Shown here: positions 39,894 through 45,237 of the stretch, piece by piece | How the letters are laid out: the number at the start of each line of letters is the position of its first letter | Numbering within the stretch: the stretch's first letter is position 1 | Source of the DNA: Microcaldota archaeon | GTDB taxonomy: Archaea; Micrarchaeota; Micrarchaeia; Micrarchaeales; Micrarchaeaceae | Reading direction: 5' to 3' | Assembly: GCA_021801385.1 (NCBI GenBank) | Contig: JAJYYC010000002.1 | Location: 1 to 45,237 of the forward strand | Length of the DNA: 45,237 bases | Program-made: the position numbers and the translations under genes | The notes under the pieces: generated by a model | Databases searched by the model: none | Seen by the model: only the letters and a program-made list of their open reading frames with translations | Told to the model about the DNA's origin: nothing

Positions 39894-40191
39894 TATACGT
39901 TTTGTCTGTGAAACTCTGCTGTCCCGCTAGCGCTTTGGATGCACCATTTATGCGATTTGCATTCAGGAGCGATATACCTTCAGAATAATTTGTGTCTTGT
40001 GTCGAAACAAAATGGGCAAATTTAGAACCATCAGATGTATGCTTTTTTTGAACTTGCTCGTATTGTATAAGGTATGTGAGTATATGCATTATTTCCTTAT
40101 GCTTATGATCTACCAGAGTCGGATGTTTTTCCGATGGTGTTTTCTTGTTGTTCGTAAACACCAGTCGCGCCGTCTTCCTCTGATGTTTCAT
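39874..40191 (-). CDS. Hypothetical small protein
   Basis: 105-aa ORF between the Ntn-hydrolase and glycosyltransferase genes, overlapping the latter's start by 20 nt. Confidence 0.5.
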   Translation of the reverse strand: MKHQRKTARLVFTNNKKTPSEKHPTLVDHKHKEIMHILTYLIQYEQVQKKHTSDGSKFAHFVSTQDTNYSEGISLLNANRINGASKALAGQQSFTDKTYIGCSNA

Positions 40192-40200
40192 TATACTCGC

Positions 40201-40893
40201 CTAATTACTATTTGCAAACTTTTGATCCATCAGTTTCCATCTTCTGCATATTGACTCTAATAGTTTCAGATCTTTCGGTGAAAAAATCTTGATTTCTCCA
40301 TTATTTTTCATAGTCCATATTGATATGGGGTCTTCAATTCCAATCAATGTATTTATGGTCTCTTTAATTCCTCTATACATTACTGTTGTTGCAACCTTTA
40401 TTGTTCGAGTTACAGGCAGAAATGCATTCAGCATCGTGTGCATTGGTACCTCACCGCTGCCGCTGCAATAGTGCCCCACAGCGTCTATAAATTCGTCATG
40501 CGTATCACCTGACATATGCCATATTCTGAGTTCATTTGAAACGTCAAGCCCGCATAGAGCGATATTAAGTTTTGGTGTACCTTCTTCTTTTCCATTATAA
40601 GCAATGTAAGTTTCTTTAGCAGACCTTAAGATAGGAAATATTTCTCTTTTGATACTTTCCAAAGTCTGGGTATTTAAACCCTTATCCAATTCTTTTGAAT
40701 AACCTCTCAGAATATCCATACTTTTTTGTATTAGCCCTATGGTTCCACTTGCTATAAAGACCGTCCTATCTCCCATTTTATGAATTTTTTGTATATCGTG
40801 TTTAATATATCCACTTGTGGTGGCCATACTTGCCTTACCATCAGAGCCAATCGCAACCCCATCGTTACATTTCACGGCACAAACTATGGTCAT
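40201..40893 (-). CDS. Proteasome-beta/HslV-like Ntn hydrolase
   Basis: MTIVCAVKCNDGVAIGSDGKASMATTSGYIKHDIQKIHKMGDRTVFIASGTIGLIQKSMDIL aligns with proteasome beta/HslV N-termini (Thr1 after Met removal, Asp17, Lys at ~33-35), later SGSGE and AT..MYRGIKETINTLIGIEDPISIWTMKNNGEIK. Confidence 0.75.
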   Translation of the reverse strand: MTIVCAVKCNDGVAIGSDGKASMATTSGYIKHDIQKIHKMGDRTVFIASGTIGLIQKSMDILRGYSKELDKGLNTQTLESIKREIFPILRSAKETYIAYNGKEEGTPKLNIALCGLDVSNELRIWHMSGDTHDEFIDAVGHYCSGSGEVPMHTMLNAFLPVTRTIKVATTVMYRGIKETINTLIGIEDPISIWTMKNNGEIKIFSPKDLKLLESICRRWKLMDQKFANSN

Positions 40894-41423
40894 TTTCCCA
40901 CTTCTAGCAATTTTATTGCACTAATAATTTTTGCTGCAGCAGGTATCATATGTGTTTTGTAACCAAACCTTATTGCCTTATCAAAGGCATAGAATTGCAA
41001 TGGGGTGATACTGAGCTTAAAATCGGTAAGGGTGATAAACGTGTCCAATATTTTACTGATTTTACGTATAGGCTTTGAATTATTATCCAATGTTGATAGG
41101 CTAGACTTCCCTCTGATTAGATGGACAAGCGATTTTTCATTTCCTTCTCTATCTTCTAGTACTACTTTCTCTATATCTTTTGGGACTTTCCGTAGAAACA
41201 TAACAAACATTGGGCTTATTGTCATTCCGATTGTTCCAACCTCATTTATATATGAAAGTTCCCGTAACTTAATGTCATCATTTTTATCAAAATTGTTATC
41301 GGCAACCTTCCTAACAACTTCGGAAAGTATTCGGATATCTGAATTACATGCTGGACATGGCTGATACTTTGCCGCCAAATTCAGTTCTTCGTGTAGGGTT
41401 ATCAATGCTTTCATGACAATCAA
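40890..41423 (-). CDS. Hypothetical protein with CPAC motif
   Basis: 177-aa ORF; stop overlaps the Ntn-hydrolase start by 4 nt; YQPCPACNSDIRILSEVV. Confidence 0.65.
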   Translation of the reverse strand: MIVMKALITLHEELNLAAKYQPCPACNSDIRILSEVVRKVADNNFDKNDDIKLRELSYINEVGTIGMTISPMFVMFLRKVPKDIEKVVLEDREGNEKSLVHLIRGKSSLSTLDNNSKPIRKISKILDTFITLTDFKLSITPLQFYAFDKAIRFGYKTHMIPAAAKIISAIKLLEVGK

Positions 41424-41432
41424 ACCAATATA

Positions 41433-41454
41433 ATGAGAGGAAATTTCCTCTCAT
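41433..41454. promoter_or_regulatory. Perfect 22-bp palindrome (operator or stem-loop) between repeat-peptide gene and downstream operon genes
   Basis: atgagaggaaatttcctctcat equals its reverse complement. Confidence 0.8.
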
Positions 41455-41459
41455 AAAAT

Positions 41460-41678
41460 TTATGACTCTAGTTTTGTTGATGTACCGCCTTCGCACCCAG
41501 GATGGCTGCATCCAGGATGACTTGATTCCAGTCTTGCCAACTTACCTGGTTCACACCCTGGATGTGAACATCCCTCATGTGGTGCTTCTAATCTTCTAAT
41601 GGATGTTATATCTGTCTTTCCTGCTCCCACAATCTGTGCCTGTTGTACAGGCATACCAGTTTTTCTATTCGTGTTCAT
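41460..41678 (-). CDS. Precursor-like peptide with tandem His/Cys repeats (72 aa)
   Basis: MNTNRKTGMPVQQAQIVGAGKTDITSIRR-LEAPHEGCSHPGCEPGKLAR-LESSHPGCSHPGCEGGTSTK-LES; exact 20-residue period. Confidence 0.75.
   Translation of the reverse strand: MNTNRKTGMPVQQAQIVGAGKTDITSIRRLEAPHEGCSHPGCEPGKLARLESSHPGCSHPGCEGGTSTKLES
41463..41591 (-). repeat. 60-nt (20-aa) tandem coding repeat, two full copies plus a 3-residue third
   Basis: LEAPHEGCSHPGCEPGKLAR / LESSHPGCSHPGCEGGTSTK / LES. Confidence 0.85.
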
Positions 41679-41682
41679 AAAA

Positions 41683-41850
41683 TCACGCGTTATATTTGAT
41701 ATCTACTACGAACTCTTTGAAACAGTAACTTACAGCTTGCATAAGTTTGTAATACCAGACCCCTGATCCGGTCTTCTGCTTTCGCAACTCCTGTTTTATA
41801 TTGCCATTTTTATACCGATTAATAAAATCCCCTATTTTGTTCGCTGTCAA
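41683..41850 (-). CDS. Possible small ORF (55 aa, TTG start) directly upstream of the repeat peptide
   Basis: MTANKIGDFINRYKNGNIKQELRKQKTGSGVWYYKLMQAVSYCFKEFVVDIKYNA; ends 4 nt before the repeat-peptide ATG; below the ORF-track cutoff. Confidence 0.4.
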   Translation of the reverse strand: MTANKIGDFINRYKNGNIKQELRKQKTGSGVWYYKLMQAVSYCFKEFVVDIKYNA

Positions 41851-42139
41851 TTTCAGACCAAGGCCAAAGCGCGCCAGTTTTTGGAAGCAGTTGTGACTCT
41901 AGTTTACTTTCAACACCAAAATAAGGTCCTGTTCTGAGCAAAATATGATGGGAAAGCATGCTATCCTCGTTCGGACAACTTGATTTATTATTATTTGACT
42001 TAACTATTTTGTGCCCACTAATCCTGCGCAGTAAATGAGTTAGCACAAGTCTCGTAGTTCGGGGTCTTGGCGTTGGGTTCGGAGTGGTTGATATGGTTTG
42101 CCCAGCCGATGCAGAGATCAATGCACGTTGTTCTCTCAT
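41819..42139 (-). CDS. Hypothetical protein, first gene of the minus-strand accessory operon
   Basis: 106-aa ORF in operon position; no recognisable family. Confidence 0.45.
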   Translation of the reverse strand: MREQRALISASAGQTISTTPNPTPRPRTTRLVLTHLLRRISGHKIVKSNNNKSSCPNEDSMLSHHILLRTGPYFGVESKLESQLLPKTGALWPWSEIDSEQNRGFY

Positions 42140-42283
42140 CTATTCACCACAGTAAGGTTCTGAACCAAAACATTTTAATAATCTTCTATATTAAAATATA
42201 ATATAGTAAAAAAATATAATTATATTGAATATAAATAGAATTAAAACAAAATAATTAATAGTTTTTTATAATTTTATGGTTAT

Positions 42284-43327
42284 ATGGCTAAAACTAAACT
42301 TGAAAAAGACGTGACGTTTAGCAAACTGTCTTACGAATTGTACTTAAATTCTAGAGTTCCGATTAGTGAACTTGTTGATAAACTCATGACTTCGCACCAG
42401 ACGACTTCAAGATACATTAAAGAACTGGAGAAAGACTATGGTCTAGATTATACCATAGATATTGATACAACTTTGCTAGGATTTACAGAGGCAAGAATAT
42501 TTGCCATAAAATTCGATGCAAGACCCGAAGTTAAGACCTTAAAAAATAGATTAATAAAAGATCATTATGTTCAAAACGCATATCTGGCCACAGGGGATTT
42601 TGATTTGATACTCCATGTGATATGCACAAGTGAAGTTGAGTATATTAAATGGTTATTTAAATTTAGAGTAGAATTTAGCAATTATAGACACATCATTAAA
42701 GTTGCCACTCTTAATGATGTTGCAGAAGGTTTTATGCCAATCCGGAATGAACTCATAAAATATAGTAATAAAATAAACGAAACGGAAAAAAAAATTATGA
42801 AAGTTTTACTTTCTAATTCTAGGATAAGACAGAAAAGTTTGATTAGACAAACAAACATTACTCAAATGAGAGTCATTTATGTATTAAAAAAATTGGTGGA
42901 AAGAGGCATAATAAGAAGATTTACTGCTACTATCCAGAACCCTAATAACAAAATATTTCTTTTTTTCGCCTTGGTTATAATTCCAAACCAGCATCATAAG
43001 CCACAATTGCAAGCATCTCTCATAAAAGAGATAATAAACAGAAAAGAAGTTAACCAATTAACAACAGATTATTCTGTGGTATATGATACTTCAGGTCATT
43101 TTGATTCTGTGTTCTTTTGCAATTTTAAAGATGGGGCGAGTTTAGATAACAGTGGCCCTAATCTTTTTAATAGAGTATGGGAAAGTGAATATCCTAAAAT
43201 TGAGAAAGCTATTCTGACAGATTTAGTTATAGGCAAGTGGCCATTTAACAATAATGCTTATAAACATTGGGAAGATATAATATTAAAAGAACTAAATCAC
43301 CCCACAAAGTATAATATCATACCGTAA
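42284..43327 (+). CDS. Two-module Lrp/AsnC-like transcriptional regulator (HTH plus ligand-binding-like region, repeated)
   Basis: SKLSYELYLNSRVPISELVDKLMTSHQTTSRYIKELEKDYGL, NAYLATGDFDLILHVICTSEVEYIKWLFKFR, second HTH NETEKKIMKVLLSNSRIRQKSLIRQTNITQMRVIYVLKKLVERGIIRRF. Confidence 0.7.
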   Translation: MAKTKLEKDVTFSKLSYELYLNSRVPISELVDKLMTSHQTTSRYIKELEKDYGLDYTIDIDTTLLGFTEARIFAIKFDARPEVKTLKNRLIKDHYVQNAYLATGDFDLILHVICTSEVEYIKWLFKFRVEFSNYRHIIKVATLNDVAEGFMPIRNELIKYSNKINETEKKIMKVLLSNSRIRQKSLIRQTNITQMRVIYVLKKLVERGIIRRFTATIQNPNNKIFLFFALVIIPNQHHKPQLQASLIKEIINRKEVNQLTTDYSVVYDTSGHFDSVFFCNFKDGASLDNSGPNLFNRVWESEYPKIEKAILTDLVIGKWPFNNNAYKHWEDIILKELNHPTKYNIIP

Positions 43328-43729
43328 TTTTAAACATTAGAATTAGGAACTTGATAAATCTTAAGCCTTTATATATCAGGTAATAGAAAATTGTTATTTT
43401 CTTTACATCGCTAATTAAAGGATTGTTAAAAGTTTTATGGTATAATTACCTGATTACATGATTATATTAAACATCTGGTTAGCGAGTTTTATCTTTTATA
43501 AATTTACGTTATCGAATCTGTGGTACAGATCGCCATACCTTTTTCAGTAACATCCTATTTTGTTGCAATACATAGATTGACATTTCTCTTCATGCATTAT
43601 TATCAAGTGCAATCCTCTTTAGTTCAGTGTCTTCACGTGTAAGTCTTCGTCTAGAGGCCTTTTTCTATTTTACGAGAGACCTTATTTCAGGATAATACAA
43701 AAGTCAGCTTAATCAAAAACTATAAATAC

Positions 43730-44350
43730 TTGATTTTGGTAAAAAATTATAAGGGTGGTTGTCTGTCTAGCAATGACTGGAAAGAATTCAATATGTATTG
43801 GGCGCAAGCGAAGCAGGAGATATTTAGACTACAACTTTTAAATACATATAATGTGCCGCAAGAAGAAACACAATTTAGAAACTATATGAATGGCATTCCT
43901 GTTGTTTTGGATTCTGATACAAAAGAATGGTTGTCTAGCTTAAACGCAAAGAGAAAGGCAGGAATTAGAAACCTCAACATTATTGTAACCGACCTTCCTT
44001 TAAGTGATTATCTCAAATTTGCGATAAATGTTTATTATATCGATCAACAGAAAGCAGGTCGTGAAACGCTTCTAGTTAATAGAAAAAATGTGGACACACT
44101 AGTTTCATCGGCAAAAGATTATTGGATGTTTGACTCTAAAAAAGTATTGCCAGTTAGTTATGATGCTGAAGGGCGTTTCCTAAGTATAGAGAAAGGTTTG
44201 GTAAATCCTGCAGATATAACCAAAGCGGTGAGATTAAGAGATGAACTATTAAGAGTTGCAAAACCAATTGATGAGTTTCTCAAAGAAAATAGTATAGATA
44301 TCAGCCCACCAAAAGCTAAGACACAAAAAAAATTTAGTAAGTCTTATTAA
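43730..44350 (+). CDS. DUF6879-like protein (TTG start uncertain)
   Basis: EIFRLQLLNTYNVPQEETQFRNYMNGI...LPLSDYLKFAINVYYIDQQKAGRETLL...KDYWMFDSKKVLPVSYDAEGRFLSIEKGLVNPADITKAVRLRDELLRVAKPIDEFL. Confidence 0.7.
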   Translation: MILVKNYKGGCLSSNDWKEFNMYWAQAKQEIFRLQLLNTYNVPQEETQFRNYMNGIPVVLDSDTKEWLSSLNAKRKAGIRNLNIIVTDLPLSDYLKFAINVYYIDQQKAGRETLLVNRKNVDTLVSSAKDYWMFDSKKVLPVSYDAEGRFLSIEKGLVNPADITKAVRLRDELLRVAKPIDEFLKENSIDISPPKAKTQKKFSKSY

Positions 44351-44371
44351 TAATAGTATATAGGTGAAAAT

Positions 44372-44587
44372 ATGGAAAAAACAATATATGATGCGGATCC
44401 GTCCCAAGAGTGCGCCACAGGTACATGTCCAAAGTTTGTTGTAAACGACGAGACACAGATTGTAACATTAATAGACAAACAAGGTAATAGGGCAAATATG
44501 TCTATCGAGCATTTTAATAAATTTATTAAGGCCGCAAGAAGTGGCGAAATGTCAGAGTTGCCAACAAAGTCCATATTAAGAAAATAA
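44372..44587 (+). CDS. Small protein, possibly DUF397-like
   Basis: ECATGTCPKFVVNDETQIVTLIDKQGNRANMSIEHFNKFIKAARSGEMSEL resembles the C.EVA...V.VRDSK.......S...W..FV...R.GEFD pattern of DUF397; immediately downstream of DUF6879-like gene. Confidence 0.5.
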   Translation: MEKTIYDADPSQECATGTCPKFVVNDETQIVTLIDKQGNRANMSIEHFNKFIKAARSGEMSELPTKSILRK

Positions 44588-44635
44588 GAATAAAGCGGTG
44601 CGTTCGTTTCTTGATACTATAGCTTGTGTTCGGAG

Positions 44636-44773
44636 ATGGTGTCTGATGACCGAGCAAATCTGCTCCTTAACGGTCTGTATAATTCATGTAAAACAGTAAC
44701 TCGAAAGAATCTATACTTTTATTGCTTTGGAAAGAACTGGTTAGTAGGTGTAAGAGATACTAAGAGGAAATAA
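44636..44773 (+). CDS. Possible small ORF (45 aa)
   Basis: MVSDDRANLLLNGLYNSCKTVTRKNLYFYCFGKNWLVGVRDTKRK; short, low confidence. Confidence 0.25.
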   Translation: MVSDDRANLLLNGLYNSCKTVTRKNLYFYCFGKNWLVGVRDTKRK

Positions 44774-44976
44774 ACTTTTCATTACAGATATTATGGTATT
44801 AGTTTGAAGCTGTTAGACTAGATTCAGCTTGAAGATATGCTAAAAATCTTATGTTAATTAGAACATACTTGTCATCCTTCAGAGACTAGGTATTATAGAG
44901 TTCTTAATGCATCTATCAGCTCCATCTTCGAGGCGTTGCCATCACAAAAATAATGCGCATCCAACAACACACACGT

Positions 44977-45008
44977 TGCAGGGTCGCAGACTTTTCTGCG
45001 GCCCTGCA
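44977..45008. other. Strong 13-bp hairpin
   Basis: TGCAGGGTCGCAG-ACTTTT-CTGCGGCCCTGCA, complementary arms with one G-T pair, ~50 nt beyond the tRNA-Leu 3' end. Confidence 0.75.
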
Positions 45009-45060
45009 GATGCGACATAAATGACATATATGGTTTTTCGCTGGTCGGAAATTAGTTAAT

Positions 45061-45164
45061 GCAGGGGGAGGGATTTGAACCCACGTAGGCGCTAGGCCGC
45101 AGGATCTTAAGTCCTGTGCGATTTTCCGGGGCCTTCTGGCCAGACCAGACTCCGCCACCCCTGC
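45061..45164 (-). tRNA. tRNA-Leu (anticodon UAA) with expanded D-arm
   Basis: Reverse complement gcagggg...CAGGA-cTTAaga-TCCTG...ggttcaaatccc...cccctgc; acceptor 7 bp and anticodon stem 5 bp pair, long variable arm; 104 nt in total. Confidence 0.9.
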
Positions 45165-45237
45165 GTGAATAACATTCTTGACTAAAGTATATAACGCCTT
45201 CCGCTATGCATACATAGAAGGCCCTGCGCCATCCGCC

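Noticed and set aside
41460-41678. Repeats considered as a CRISPR-like or non-coding tandem repeat
   Set aside because: Only two copies, no spacers, period is exactly 60 nt in frame and the substitutions keep the coding pattern; better explained as a coding repeat. No CRISPR array was seen in the window
43328-43729. ~400-nt intergenic region considered as a non-coding RNA
   Set aside because: AT-rich with no convincing long stem or conserved RNA motif visible by eye; would need transcript data

Overview
The window is a 45.2-kb archaeal contig. Archaeal markers include MCM, Orc1/Cdc6, RNase P proteins Pop5 and Rpp30, SecY, SMC, an archaeal-type ProRS, a class III signal-peptide pilin and a hidden eL41 gene. 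The left ~35 kb is mostly densely packed core genes. They include a pyruvate/2-oxoacid dehydrogenase operon (E1a-E1b-HIT-E2-E3-hydrolase) next to a split lipoate ligase (LplA + LplB-like), MCM, GDH, RNase P/Cdc6, secY, SMC and proS. Embedded in this archaeal context are convincing homologues of the MEP-pathway enzymes IspD and IspE. After a decayed transposase remnant (~35.5 kb) there is a hisG / M20 deacylase / hisI segment. An AT-rich accessory region follows (~38.8-45 kb). I think it holds the most novel system in the window: a minus-strand operon with a precursor-like peptide containing an exact 20-residue tandem His/Cys repeat (LE..H[EP]GCSHPGCE), a lone proteasome/HslV-like Ntn hydrolase with an N-terminal Thr, a GT2-like glycosyltransferase and several small unknown ORFs. 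A two-module Lrp-like regulator is divergent to it, followed by a DUF6879-like gene and a possible DUF397-like small gene. A tRNA-Leu(UAA) with an abnormally long D-arm closes the window. All calls come from reading the sequence by eye; no database searches were run.
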